The notes: generated from the letters alone by a model not told the origin. 64,000 bases of DNA from Haliclona indistincta (GCA_964017065.1 OZ024787.1:1072658-1136657), one strand, 5' to 3'. Counted from the first letter of the stretch, positions 16,491 to 29,600 are shown. Numbers and translations are program-made.

Positions 16491-18001
16491 ATGGCGGACG
16501 ATGACATAGAACGTGATTTCAAGAAGCCGCACTCTCAGACTCAAGCCCCATATGTACTACAGCATCCCATCAGCAGTGAGGGCAACTGGCAGGCAAAGAG
16601 TTGGAACAAAGATCATCTGCACAGCGCTAAACAAGTCCTACGTCACAAGTCGTTGTGGAGTTCCATCCGCACACCACGTGATCCTGCTACTGCTCGAGTA
16701 AAGAATAAGCTGCGTTCGAGTAGTACAAAGAAAGTGACGAACACTGTCAAAACTGTGACTCTACGCCAGTCCTTTGAGATCCAACGCATGCTCAACTTCA
16801 CTGAACTATGGCCGGCACTCGTTCATCCCGATCTCAAATTTTTAAAAGTCTCCGAGTTGGAGCGCATCAACAGACTACCGAATGATACCCAAAAGTCGAA
16901 TGAACTCCTTCTGTTGCTTGCGAAGCGATCAAGTCACGCTGCTTGCAAATTCCTCGTCTGTCTCTGGTTGACAAGAGAGCATCTAGGTCACGAGGAACTG
17001 TTCAGTCTCATCTTTCCCAAAGTCCCTGAAGGAAGAATTCAAACAATTGTGCAGCTGTGCAAGTCTCTGTCACCTTCTCAACCAGAGAAACCGCCAGCGT
17101 TTATTGAATTGGAGGGAGATCTAACCGACGCTAAGTTCCTCAAATTTCAAAGCCGTCTTTGGGATTTATTTGGTCGTGGGAGTACAACAGAATCGCTGTC
17201 TTGACTGGTCAGCTCCGTATGGGCCCCAGTCCTGAATGGGCGATCGTGGGAATGTGGTTTGAGTCAATGAACTGTGTGTTCATTCACGACTGCAAAGACC
17301 ATCAACTCTGTGTTGGAGAGCTGTTGAAACCTGCTCTAGAAAAGTGCAAAGATTCTGTAGTCACAAACAGAAATATTCTAGAAGGACGGATATACTTGAG
17401 AATGTCACAAGTGTATCTTTCTCGTGGTGATAAGGCAAATGCAACTGAATTCTACGAGCGTGCTAAAGAGCTGCTTTGTTTTTCAAGAGGTTATGATAGA
17501 GCAAAACTGTTTCTCAGAGAAGCTAAGGTCTTCTCATCTCTCCCGCTTACTCCACGGAAAGAGATAGAAAAGATGTACCAGTTTGCTCTGGATAACTTTG
17601 ACGAGAACCATGCTTGCTGCCGACCAACTGCCCATCTCTCTCTGGCTGCTTTTTATCTTCACATCTCCTTCGGGTCTAAACCTGACCCCTGTTCTCCTGC
17701 TCCTCTTGTCTCTGAGGAGGAAATCTGGAAAGCGAAAACTCAACTTGGAGCAGTGGAGGGCGTCTTCCTTCCCTCTCTAAGACTGTGTGAGCAAAGACTA
17801 CTGGAAGCAGAATTGCTCCGTCTTGAGGGAAAGCCAAACAGAGCTCTGGAGGCTTTCAAGGAGACTGCAAAACTGTGTCAAGAATTCAAGCTTAAAAATC
17901 TCATAGCAATAGCCAATAATCGCTGTCTAACTATAAAACTCCGCACAGAGAAAGAAGACTTTCTCGATAATCTTCTCAAACAGGCATCATCACCAGAATA
18001 A
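16491..18001 (+). CDS. CARD plus TPR-like helical-repeat protein, interrupted by a frameshift
   Basis: Intronless. The first frame (16491-17204, 237 aa) has a basic N-terminus and then a death-fold domain at residues ~95-180 (MLNFTELWPALVHPDLKFL; LERINRLP; LLLLLAKRS; HAACKFLVCLWL). Its six-helix spacing looks like a CARD, a homotypic adaptor in apoptosis and immune signalling. The second frame is open from about 17135 to 18001 and carries TPR-like helices (YLRMSQVYLSRGDKANAT, LLEAELLRLEGKPNRALEAF). The first frame ends in ...DLFGRGSTTESLS and the second resumes with WEYNRIAVLTGQL, so one long protein of about 500 aa is probably split by a 1-nt shift at ~17150-17200. No GT-AG intron fits the gap. 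Sequencing indel, real lesion and programmed shift are all possible. Its 3' end faces GPANK1 66 bp away. Confidence 0.7.
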
Positions 18002-18066
18002 CCAAAGATTCAATAAAAAATTATTCATCATTTTTATTTTCAAACATGCAACAATAATTGAAATTT

Positions 18067-19197
18067 TTAGACAGTGTTCATGTAACGCCTTAATCCAATT
18101 TCCCAGCCTCGTTCTTTCTCAATAGCTGCCTTTCTCTCTTTCTTGGTCATCTTTTTCTCTGTCTTCTCCACTCTCATATTCCTCTTAATCGCTCTCTCGT
18201 CGTGAGCGTTGAAGTGCGTCACTCTGGGTCGCTGTGCTAGAGAGGGGGTCACGCCCAATCCTTGCCGATCACGCTTCAAGACAGTCTTCACAGGAAACTG
18301 CCTGCCTTGTCCCTCGCTACCAAGGCCTCTCTGTGGGTCCCATCCGCTTTGCATCATCATTTTGAACCCTCTGTTTGAGAGAGGGAAAGCGTAGTTAGTG
18401 ACACTTGGTCTGTGCTGACAACTGAACTGGTGTACTGTTGACGTATCGTGCCCCGGTCTACATGAGTTGTGCACTGCTTGGTTACAGACATTGCAGTAGA
18501 AAGGTTCGGTCGGCAAAGTTTGTGCAATATCGTAATCACGGCGCTGTTGCTCAACTTGATCAAACTCTTCTATCGTTCTGGCTAGTGTCTCGTACCCGTT
18601 GAGCCGTGCTAGTGAAGGAGCATCCCGCCCACTTCTATCTCTAATGCCCCTCCATTCAGCTCCTTTGCTCAGCAGCCAGCAAGCTACATCACTATGGCCT
18701 TCACTCGCCGCTGACATCAACAGAGTCCAGTTGAAACTGTCCACTGTGTTGACATCGAGACAACTCGTGTCTATCGATTCTTTTAGTTCGTCTAACTGTC
18801 CCTCTTGAGCATATCTAAAGACTTGAGTAAGAGAGGGAGTGACTCGTTCTGAAGACGCCTTGGTCTTGCCTCTCTGTTTCATGGCTATTCTTTTCCTTTT
18901 AGTTCTCACGCTACTGTATTTGGGAGTAGGCTTAGCTTGGGAGTGGCGGTCATTGGTTGACTCAGCACTGGACACTACCTCTTCATAGAACGAGCGAGCT
19001 TCTTCCCCAGTCAACGACCCACAGCTGCTGGGGACTGCCTCACGGTCCTCCTCGAGTCTCTGACACGGTCTCGTCTCAGCTACGAATTGTATAGCCTTAG
19101 AGGCATCGAAAGGAGCCGTTCTGTTCAACAGCCTTGACGTCCTCTTTCTCCAAACCGGCACTACATCCTCTTCTGTGTCAAGAGCGAGAGACGCCAT
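18067..19197 (-). CDS. GPANK1: G-patch and ankyrin-repeat protein GPANK1
   Basis: Single exon, 376 aa, close to the ~356 aa of human GPANK1. The order is: a disordered basic N-terminus, two ankyrin repeats (residues ~125-210: WTLLMSAASEGHSDVACWLL, SGRDAPSLARLNGYETLA), a CNVC...H zinc-like segment (FYCNVCNQAVHNSC), then a G-patch (GFKMMMQSGWDPQRGLG... VLKRDRQGLG) and the conserved tail (PRVTHFNAHDERA; WEIGLRRYMN). G-patch proteins activate DEAH-box RNA helicases; the specific role of GPANK1 is poorly known. It lies tail-to-tail with the CARD gene, with 3' UTRs that must overlap or nearly touch, and 88 bp downstream of RPL38. Confidence 0.95.
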   Translation of the reverse strand: MASLALDTEEDVVPVWRKRTSRLLNRTAPFDASKAIQFVAETRPCQRLEEDREAVPSSCGSLTGEEARSFYEEVVSSAESTNDRHSQAKPTPKYSSVRTKRKRIAMKQRGKTKASSERVTPSLTQVFRYAQEGQLDELKESIDTSCLDVNTVDSFNWTLLMSAASEGHSDVACWLLSKGAEWRGIRDRSGRDAPSLARLNGYETLARTIEEFDQVEQQRRDYDIAQTLPTEPFYCNVCNQAVHNSCRPGHDTSTVHQFSCQHRPSVTNYAFPLSNRGFKMMMQSGWDPQRGLGSEGQGRQFPVKTVLKRDRQGLGVTPSLAQRPRVTHFNAHDERAIKRNMRVEKTEKKMTKKERKAAIEKERGWEIGLRRYMNTV

Positions 19198-19284
19198 TAC
19201 AACGTAAACACAACGTCGTCACGTCAACGGGTTAATACATTGACCACGCCCATTTAAATATTTTGCAGTTCACAAAATCAGAAT

Positions 19285-19326
19285 CTATTTCTTAGCCTTC
19301 TTTCCAATTTCTTTAACAGCTAGATC

Positions 19327-19407
<81 letters not shown>

Positions 19408-19571
19408 ATAATAATGGATGCATCTACAGCTACTCACTCACCTGGAGGTAATGACTGGCGAAGCTTGTCAGCCTTCTCTTTATCTGTGACTACTAGCGTG
19501 TGAAGGTACTTGGAACATCGAACCTTGAACTTGACTTTATTGTGCAACTTATTCTTCTTGATCTTAACAGC

Positions 19572-19649
<78 letters not shown>

Positions 19650-19809
19650 AGCTCACTACCCTGAATAGAACCATTATATTATCTTACATTTAGCATCTTT
19701 TCTCCTGCATATTAGGAGGAAGTCTTTGATCTCTTTTGTCTCCTTCGGCTACAGAGAAGCACACACCCACATGACCCAAATTATTTTACAACTCTTAGAA
19801 TCTTACCAT
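19285..19809 (-). CDS. RPL38: 60S ribosomal protein L38 (eL38)
   Basis: Four exons in phase give 77 aa: 19809-19807 (ATG alone), 19748-19688, 19570-19442 and 19325-19285. Family motifs are clear: [58 protein letters not shown]. Splitting right after the start codon is common in ribosomal protein genes. Introns 2 and 3 are almost entirely (GA)n on the plus strand, that is (TC)n running into the acceptor on the coding strand. The gene is head-to-head with the formin gene. Confidence 0.97.
19327..19403. repeat. (GA)n in RPL38 intron 3
   Basis: On the coding strand this is a (TC)n tract running straight into the exon 4 acceptor. Confidence 0.95.
19573..19647. repeat. (GA)n in RPL38 intron 2
   Basis: On the coding strand this is a (TC)n tract running straight into the exon 3 acceptor. 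Confidence 0.95.
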
Positions 19810-20105
19810 GATTCCGCCGTGCGTGTTCCGCGATACCTGCACATAACACAATACGAACAGTAATAGAACAGTAACTAGACAACTACGAGTTTTAGGACGA
19901 CTAGTAAGAGCGATCGAAATGGATCGCTACAGCTTACCTGTACCACGCGCGAGAGTGAAAGGGGTAAAAGAAGAGGCGTGGTTAATGTGTAGGCGTGGTT
20001 TAGAATCTAAAGCAGGTCGGGCGTGGCTCGTTTTTTTGCAGCAGAGCTCCACCCAAGCAAGCTAGAAAACTGCTGTTGAGCGCCAAAGATTTAAGCAGGC
20101 AAGCA
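19810..20105. promoter_or_regulatory. Bidirectional promoter region, RPL38 / FMNL-A
   Basis: 296 bp separate two divergent start codons. The formin-proximal half (ggcgtggtttagaatctaaa onward) is also present before formin copy C at ~43390-43526. So copy C inherited part of the formin side of the promoter without RPL38. Confidence 0.6.
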
Positions 20106-21063
20106 ATGTCGCGAAGGGGACTAAAGATTCGGAGGATCATCAGCGGTCCAAAAGAAGTGAAAGGTGAGTAAGTTTAGCTATCACAAATAACTTTTAAACC
20201 ACCTTTATGTGCGTCTCCAGCCGCTGTTATGACGAAGAGACCTCTGCCTAGCGATGAGATACTGAGCGCTTTGTACAACGAACTAATGGTAAGATTGTAA
20301 ACCGACTTTAACTATCTCACTAGTATTGTGGCACTTGTCTTTGCAAAGGTGACTAATAACAAGCACTGTTGTATTTTCCTCACTACAGGTGAAAATGGAC
20401 CTTGGTCCGGAGAAGGTTGTCGAGATGAACAGAATGAGCAGAGAGCAAAAATGGAGTCTCATCTGTGCTCAGGTAATTTGAAATAATGGAGAATTATTGT
20501 TACCGTCATTTCTGTTGCCCTTTCTCCCTCCTTCCCTCCCTCCCTCCCTCCTTCCCTCCCTCTCTCAGCATGAAATGCGTGAGGGTGCCTCTAGTGTATA
20601 TTATGTGGAGCAGTTAGTCAGACATGCTCAGCCAGCACTGAAAGAAAAGAAAGTGAAATCGAAGCTACTGAATCAACTCCAGCCATTAGCAACAGTCCTC
20701 AAAGAACTTGAAGTGGATATTAGGACAAGCACTAGTGTCAGGTAAGACAAAAATTGCTGGGTGCACTCAAATTAATGTCTAAATTTAATGTCCAAAAACA
20801 ATTCTATAGTTGGGTGTCAGAGTTTGTTGGTCTGCCTAACCACGGCCATGTTGCTCTGATGGATCTAGTGAGGGACCTCCTTCTTCATCCTAATCCTGTC
20901 CTCAGAAAGAAAACTCGAAAATATCGTGTCCTGGACAGAAACAGTGTAAGTATGCATCAACGCATCTCTATTCATTGATTCCTGTTAGTACAAATTAATA
21001 GGTTGTTTATTCATATGTATGTATGTATGCCTGTCTGTCTGTCTGCCTGTCTGTCTGTCTGTA

Positions 21064-21114
<51 letters not shown>

Positions 21115-24100
21115 ATGTCTGTCTGTCTGTCTGTCTGTGTCTGTCGTACATTAGTTTCTCTATCTGTTTTCTCTCTTTCTTCATAGACCACTCTGTATCT
21201 CAGCTTGCTGTGTGTGAGAGCTCTCATTAATCACAGGGTATGAATCTCTCACAGTAATATCATGATAACATCATCATCACTATAGAGTGGATTCATTGCA
21301 GTACTAAGCTATGAGCCTAGTCTATGTACACTAGCTCACTGCCTCACATCACGACACCACAAAATCACAATACTCATTCTCAAGGTGCGGAACACAATAC
21401 TTCTGCAAATCTCAATATTAATTTTGTTTATATTTGCTCTCATGGTCTCCTCAGCTACTCACCTTAGTACTGCTAGCTCCAGGAGGACAGGGCAAGGTGC
21501 TACAGGCATTCGATTATCTCAGAACTGTAGCTGATGAACCGAAGCGATTCCAAATGCTCGTCCTCTCACTAACAGATGAACCTGTCAATCCAATATACCA
21601 GGTAAAAAAAATCAATAGTACGTCATTTTTCGAGAGAAAGTCTACACGAACTCTAAATTTGAGAATAAATAGATGTTTACCTGTTGCTATGGTGATGTAG
21701 GCGGAGGCTCTGCGATTCATCAATACAGTGGTTCAAACGGCTCCAGGGCCCAGCGCCAGAGTGTTCCATCAGTATGAGTTTGTGGATGCTGGCTTCTCAG
21801 TACCGGAAATTGAACAAGTAAAATATTTAAAATAAGAATTTTGCTAATTTTCGTTGTTTTCTCTGTAGACACTTCGAGGCAACCAGGATGAGAGAATCAT
21901 TCATGAGTTGAGAGAGTGGGAGAGAAATTACACTGATGTACAACAGATAATGGACGACCTAGTGCTAGCACGAGGGAGGAACCAGGCTCTGAAGGAAGAG
22001 GTAAGTGAGCATCACTAGCTGTCTGCTTCAAGGGAAGGGAAAAATAAAGTTGAAGCTTATAGCATACAAATGAGAGTGTGTGAGTGATAACTGTTTAATG
22101 ACTTGTGGTTCAGGTGAACGAGACTATAGCCCAACTCAGAGAGGTCACAATTGAACGTGACAACTACTACGAGAAAACTGCAAAGGTCAGAAATTCACAA
22201 ACTTCAAAATATACTAACATTCAAGTACGATTGGTTTTGCATAATACAGTTAAAGGAAAAGTGTAGTCGTCAAAAATCCAAACTCTCCTCACTAAGAGAA
22301 GAGATCATTGAACTGGAGGTGATCTGACTATTTCGACTTTTCTTCATAATAAGTTATTTTCGTTCTTGTTCGTATGGTGCAGGCTCAGTTGAAGCAGCTT
22401 GACCAGCTCCGGGAGGTCAACAAGCGCTACCACACACACACCGTGGAGCTCAAGGACAAGATAGCTGAACTAATAGTGAGTACTAAAAATATTATTTTAA
22501 TTATTATTTTTAATTGTAAGTTGTGTGGTTACTAATAATTATTGTTGGTTGATATTATAATTGTCATTATTTTTGCATAGTAATGATTTTTTAAATGATT
22601 GTAGGAAGAGAATATGTCAGTGAAGGCAAATCAAGAGAAGCTGAGAGTGATGCTGAGCCAAGTTGAGAAGATGAACATTGATGATATTGCTGAGGTGAAG
22701 GTTGTTGCTGCTGAGAATGGAGCAGAGACCAGCACTACCAAGGCAGCGCCACCTGGGGAGAAGATAGGAGAAGATGATGAAGAAGAGGAAGAGGAAACAG
22801 ACAATGTAGCTGTGCCTTCAAATATACCAGCACCACCTCCACTGCCTCCTGTACTAGGAGAACTAGGAACAGGTTAGTGAGAGATATTTGATTGCCTACT
22901 CTCCATCTCTCTTTCTCTCTCTCTCTTTCTCCTTGCGCCCCTTTCTCCCTCACACTCTCTTTCTCTCCCTTCCGCCCCTCCCTCTCTTCCTCCCTCCCTC
23001 TCTCTCTTTCTATTTCCCTCTCCCTCCCTCCCTCTCTATCTCTCGCTCTCTCCCTCCCTCTCTCCCTCTCTCTCTTCCTCCCTCCCTCCCTCTCTCTCTC
23101 TAGGTATACCGGTACCTCCTCCCTTACCTGGCATGGGGTCACTACTAAAGAAACCATATGTACCAAACGTCCCTCTACCTATGTTGAACTGGGTCCCGAT
23201 CCGTAATGCTGAGCACACTGTATTTCAGGTAAAGGCTCACAATAGCAGCTAACATAGATTGTGTGTGGTGGTTGAGATAGTGATTGCACGAGGCCTTAAG
23301 TAAATAGTGTAGAGTGTCACCTTCATGTGCTCAGTCTCTGTAGTCACTGTTGTCTTTATTCACACGATGGAGGATGATTGACCAAAATATTGATGATTTT
23401 TGGTATACACTCACTGTAGGATATGAATGATGAGACCATTGTTGAAGAAGTGGACTTCTCAGAATTTGAGGCACTCTTTCAAACGAAGAGATTCGTAGCT
23501 AAGCAGAGCCGTGTTGAAACAGACGGTAAGTAAGCTCACCTTATGATGGCTCTTCACGTAATGGAGTGTGTGTGTTCACAGGTGATGTTAAGATAGTTCA
23601 TTTGGACCTGTTTGATAACAAACGACAGCGAGGAATAGGTCAGTGGGTGTGGTCATACAGGCAATACACAGTTACAGCAGTTTAATAGATCTTGCAATGT
23701 GAAAACAATCACATGCCCTGCGCTGGTGCATTTCTATTTATCATGTGATCACGTTTCATTTTCGTATTGCAATATCTCTTCAAACCACTGCATGCACTCA
23801 ACTTGCACAATTATAAACTATTCACTAAACGATTTAGTATTATAAAACTCTCTGTTGCAGTGTTTGCTAAACGGCGTATTCGTCTTGGTCCATCATGCAT
23901 CGCTCAGTTCATACTCAACACTGACCTCGATGGACTGCTGTCAGAACACTGTGAGCTACTACTGCAGATTGTTCCACAGGAGAAAGAGGTTCACACACTC
24001 ACAGTCACAATTACGCTTATCTGATTATTATTTTGCAATAGAGGGACACACTTGCTAAAAATTCTGATCGAAGAGATGAGTTTGGTGAATCTGAAGAATT

Positions 24101-25991
24101 TCTGTACCAGGTTAGTGAGCTCTTGAAATATCTGTATAAGCACTTTTTATTTACTGGTCTAGCTTGCTAGGATACCTCGACTAGAGCAGAGGTTATCCAT
24201 CATGTTCTACATGGGAACATTTGATGAACTGCTCTGCACCACACAACCAGTGAGTGAAGACGACACACTACCACACTCATAAATATTTTTCGCCCATAAA
24301 TTTTTTTGCATTTTCAAATTGTTTCACGATACCAGTTAGTCATCTTTGTGTATTATGTAGAAAGTCAATGCAGTATTGAAGGCGTCATTATCAATCTTCA
24401 GAAGTCCCAGACTAAAGAAAGCATTTGAAGTGAGACAGCTCACTATCACTCACACTCCTGTGTTCTAACATGCATCAATGTGTGTGTGCGTCTCTCTATC
24501 ATAGATTATTCTTGCATTCGGCAACTATATGAACAGTAAGAGGCGTGGCTTAGCATACGGGTTCAAACTGGAGTCACTGGAAAAGGTATAACTAGAAAAT
24601 TATAACATTTTAATAGTTTGATATCTTGGTGGTAGTTATTGGACACCAAGACACAAGACAGAAAGCAGACTCTACTAAACTACATCACTCATATTGTAGA
24701 GACACTATATCCCAATGTACTGTCCTTCTACGAGGACCTCAGCATCAGTGAAGCTTGTGAAGGTACGATTCATAATGAAGATTTTTCTTAATGTGTAGTT
24801 ATTGATGTTGTTTTATGTTTTGTTGCTAGTTTCCTTGGAGACAGTTGATGGTGATTTCGAGACACTCCAACAGGGTCTGAAGGTCGTGGAGGAGGAACAG
24901 CAGCGAGATGCACACAACTTCATACTCTTCATATCCTCCATTACACACACATGCATGTATGCATTGACGTGCACTAACTAAGCAAAATTGTAGATATTAA
25001 ATTTTGCCAATTGAAAAAATTTTTAAGGGACCTAATCAAAATTTTTCACAATCCTTTTATTTTTGTGACCTTAACTCGTGCAATACAGTTTCTATAAGCA
25101 AGCAGTGAAGAAGATCAATAAACTCACTAATGCTCATCTTAAAATGAAGGATGCATATCGTGAAGCTTGTCTCATGTTCTGTGAGAGCCCGAAAACTGAA
25201 CCGTCAACATTTTTTGCTTTTTTCAAAACTTTCATTGCAAACTGGAAAGTAAGTGAAGACAAAAGCATTATTAATCCTTGTACTTTATCTCTTTTTACCA
25301 GAAAGCGATTTCAGAGAATCATTCTCGTAAGAGAAGAAAGATGGCGCCTGCTGAGGCACTCTTGAAGAAACAGAGCCAGCAGGAAGTACTGAAGGACATT
25401 GCATCACAAGCAGCTGAACTAGTAGCTTTACGAAAGGACCCAAAAGCAGCTGTCAGCACAGAGACAGTAGATGCTAGTGAGAAGAGAAAAGCAGCAGAGA
25501 GAATGATGCGAGAAGCAAGAGCTGACATGTCTGAGGAACTGCAGGAGGAGTCAAAAGAAGATGAGAAAGAGGAAGAAAAGGAGGAGACAGCAACTGAGCC
25601 TAAGAGTTTGAAGGATCGAGTGCCTTGGTTAGCTGGTAATATAAAGAGCAACTTGTCTAGAGGAAGAGTGGATCGAAAGAGACGATTTGGAGTGACTGAG
25701 AGACCACCAGAAATGGAGACAAATGAGGAAGAAGGAGGTGGGGACATAATCCCTCCTCCACCCGAGTTCCTTGATCAAAATGGCTACACAGTAACAACAC
25801 CTGGACGTGGTGCTTTACCCGTGAGAGATAACTCGACAACAGACAGCAAGCGATCCACTCGCAACTTGAACAAATCCTCCGCTCGTAACCAGCATCAGTC
25901 CAATACATCATCTGCAGCTGGCAGCTCCAAGACCCTTCGTAAAGGAGTCCAACTAGACGATGATTACTATACACAGATGATGGACACTTGA
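20106..25991 (+). CDS. FMNL/diaphanous-related formin, copy A (intact)
   Basis: 26 exons join in phase to 1130 aa. Exon starts: 20106, 20221, 20389, 20569, 20810, 21187, 21286, 21455, 21701, 21869, 22114, 22250, 22383, 22605, 23104, 23420, 23582, 23861, 24042, 24163, 24361, 24505, 24636, 24830, 25089, 25302. The N-terminus (PSDEILSALYNELM, KMDLGPEKVVEMNRMSREQ) matches the GTPase-binding/FH3 region of FMNL formins. Coiled coil follows (exons 10-14), then a short FH1 (PAPPPLPPVL, IPVPPPLPGMG), FH2 (LNWVPI, IILAFGNYMNSKRRG, YGFKLESLEK, DTKTQDRKQTLLNYI) and a basic tail (KRRKMAP, DRKRRFG). FH2 domains nucleate and elongate actin filaments; Rho GTPases relieve autoinhibition. FH1 has only two proline clusters. 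It ends tail-to-tail with ROCO-A. Confidence 0.95.
21015..21145. repeat. (TGTC)n microsatellite
   Basis: It lies in formin copy A intron 5. Copies B and C have only a few TGTC units at the matching place, so the expansion is specific to A or was lost in the others. Confidence 0.9.
22905..23100. repeat. CT/CCCT pyrimidine tract before the second FH1 exon
   Basis: It fills the intron up to the acceptor at 23103. Copy C has an equivalent tract at 46317-46475, but as almost pure (TC)n, so the repeat evolved separately in each copy. Confidence 0.9.
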
Positions 25992-26606
25992 CACTACTAC
26001 ATATTAATAATAATTGTTATTATAAGATTTACAATGTGGTTTCATAAACAGATAAACAGACTCATACAATGAAGACTTGTAGTTTATAATGCAATGATAG
26101 CACCCGCCCAATCTGCACCAAAAATTCATCCCGCCATTTTCAAACAGCCAGATTATTATCATGAGCAATGGTATAGAGAACAATGCTGCATGGTTCCACT
26201 AAGCATGACCGGATCGCTCACTTCTGCTCTCTTGCACTAATAATATAATAAAGACGTGAGCCAGTTCTGGTGGTCACTCCAACTCCAACTTGCAAGCCAG
26301 TAATTGATGTGAACACTTGTGTGTTGTGATCTCCCACCCTCGGCCGGCCCTTCTCTCTCTCCCTCCTTCCCTCTCTGCTTGTAGCATACTCTCCTGGCCC
26401 ACTATGCTCTGTGCTAAAATTTTGTGCTTGAAAAGTTTTCGTGTATTACATTGGAGAAACAAAAATTTCAACCAATTCTCGCACATTTGTACTGTGTAAG
26501 CTGCTTCTAGAAATAATTTTTTATCAGTTTTGTGATTTCAAAATTGTTCATTATTCAGTACAGGATCATCTTATATTTGTATGTCAATAATTCTATTAGA
26601 GCTAGG
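25992..26606. other. Intergenic stretch between the convergent formin A and ROCO-A
   Basis: 615 bp separate the two stop codons. I see no exon or repeat of note. Confidence 0.6.
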
Positions 26607-29600
26607 TCATGTCCAGTAATAGAGAAGGAATGCACAGATAGCTAGTATGATGACTAGTACTTCATGATGGTAGGTATGGACTAGCTGTACTACACACACC
26701 ATCATCTGATGACACACACCATCACCACCAGGACGGGGAGGATTAGGGACGGGATCTGGTAGTAGAGAGACTGGATTGGAGACGGTGACTTGATTAGGGA
26801 CGGGATCTGGTAGTTGAGAGACTGGATTGGAGACGGTGACTTGATTAGGGACGGGATCTGGTAGTTGAGAGACTGGATTGGAGACGGTGACTTGATTAGG
26901 GACGGGATCTGGTAGTTGAGAGACTGGATTGGAGACGGTGACTTGATTAGGGACGGGATCTGTATTATTTCTTGGGATTGAAGACGGATCCAATCCTGAT
27001 GATGAAAATAATAAAAATGATTATTTTTTATTAAGTTTATTACATGAGAGTACTGAATGTAATGAGTTCATAAATGCACTTGTAGCCAAAGTTTAAATGA
27101 TATTTATAACTGAATGTGTGGCTTTAGATTGTCTATAGTATCTACTGTTACCTGCTTGGATCTCACTGGCAATGGTGTTCTCATTCATGGCCCTCAAAGC
27201 TGTGATCAGGTCAGTCCAAGATGCACCAGGAGAGCTCTTTAACCAAACAATAAACATCTCGGTCTTTAGTCTGTTGACTCCATGAGCATGGTAGGTCACT
27301 TGAATGTCATCTAGCTGGCTTGGAGTGAGGTCCAGGTGTATACCAAGTGTGTACCAGTCAGTAACACTCTTACATGCTGTGAGAAGATGCTTCACTGATA
27401 GATCAGGACTACCTGTATTACATGGAGATAACAACACCATCACTTCACTATGTGGATGGTGACTAACACTCACTTTTGCTGAAAGATGCAGCAGCAATGT
27501 CCTCACTAGGTATGTTGTCCTCCTTCAACCCAGCCACCTCCTGCATGTACACACCAGAGAAATATTAATACCATCACATACAGCCACACTGCTCACCAGA
27601 GGATTGCTGCCAGCGAACAAACTCAGCTTGTCAAGATGATTTCTTAATTCACTGTTTTTCAGCGACTCTTTGAGTTGACGGCAGAACTGCCTTACCTCCT
27701 GGAGGAGAGAACCAGGAACTGGCTGGTCAGCCATGTTAGGATTGAACAGTTGAGAGACGTAAGAGGGAGCAAGGAGGTGGTAAGGCTCAAAGGGAAGTGA
27801 TTGTGTTTCAAGATGACCACACCCATCTCCATGGCTGAGAACAACTGAATCACGAATTAGAATGGAACGAGCAACGTCACGCATGTCGAACAGGTCAGTG
27901 TCAGGGATGGTATCAATGGGGTACTGGCAGACAACGTCGGGAGAGATGAGGAACTCACACACCTCTGGAGCTGGAGAATGCTTGTGCAGGAGGCGACGGA
28001 TAAGTGCTATAAGAGAACCACGGAGCTTGGCATACTCTACTGCACTGGTGTATGTCATAGCAACCATCACACATCGGTTGTTTTCAAGGAGCTCTATCAC
28101 AGTACAAGTTTTCTTGCTATCCATCCAGAAGATGCCATTCCTCCATATTGTACACTTGCGCTGGAGACCACTGATAGCTGAGCGAGGATTAAATCGACTA
28201 GCTAGAGGGAATTCATAGGCAACGGAAAGCAAGAGAATATGAAGAAAACGAGAGCTCAAGAACTCGTGTGGATCCATACACTTCAGACACCAGCCAAACT
28301 CTAGTGCTCCTAACTGCTGGACGAGGCTGTCTGGTCGCTCTGACTGAATGAGACCAGGGAAGAAGAGGAGATCAGCTGTGGAGTGAGAGGGTGTGGTCTG
28401 GAGGTTAGTATACTGCAGCACTGACGGGTCCACTGGTCGACAGAAATTCAATGAAGTGAGAAATCCGATGAGCATTTCTGAGTTGTAGTCAGGAAACACT
28501 TTGTGAAGGTTAGAGACGGGTACTATGCCAGTGTTGCTGGCAAGATCACGATGCTCCTTGAAGTGGTCAGGAGCAAACAGTGTTCCGTTGATTTCGTTTA
28601 GCAATGCTTCTGTCTTCACTATGACCCAGCTGGAGTGAGGATGGTGTATAAAGAGGATGAGACCTCTATCGCTGAGCATGGCGAGGATATCTGTAAGAAC
28701 AGACTGGTCGTTGGGGAGAGAAGAATCGTTTTCCTTAGCGACTGCAGATACGAGATCGTGTAGTGTACAGCCTACAACGTTCAGCTTGGTACGAAGGAAC
28801 GCGTAGACGACGTGAGAATAGTAGTGGATGACAGGCTGACTGGCAGCGATGACTTTCTGGCTGTTGGTGAGCGCGGCGATCAAACGACGTGATGCATCAG
28901 TGTTGGCTCTGCGACAGTCCATAGCATGATAGCAATGCACTCTATGTACTCCTGTCGTCTTACTCTTCTGGTAGCTATGATGGTCTGCAGGAGTGAGCTC
29001 TTTTCCTCCACCGACGACGTGACTAGGTCGGCATGGCTACCAATGATTACCACGTGCGATCGTCCTTCTGCTGTGCTGCAGGCATTGTCGATAAAGCTTA
29101 GCCAGTAGTGGAGTGACTCACAGATCTTCTCCTTGCTCTCACTCAGGTCTACCACACAGAGAAACATGGCTGCTGACCTTCGCATCACTTGCTCAAGCAC
29201 GGTGTCATGACTCGAGTAGTATTCTTGCTGTCCAGCAAAGTCATACACGACAAAGTTGCCAAGCTGTTCACTCTGGATGTGGTGTGGAACGATCCCTGCT
29301 GTGTAGCGTTGAACATCAGCGACACACTCTACAGCTGTAGAACTAGCTAGGCAGACGATGAGTTCAGTTATGGTAGTCTTACCAGCTCCACTGTCTCCTG
29401 TGAGTATCAGTTTAGTGAACTTATGCACTGGGAAGGCTGTCCTGCACTCTTCGAATGGTTCAAATAGTTTAATGATATCATAGTGTCGACTAGCATAGGA
29501 TAATGCAGTGCGGCCAGACTTGGTCTTAGTCAGTGGATTCACTCGACCAGTTGATAACAGATATCGTACAATGTGGGCGTGGCCATTAGCACAAGCACGG

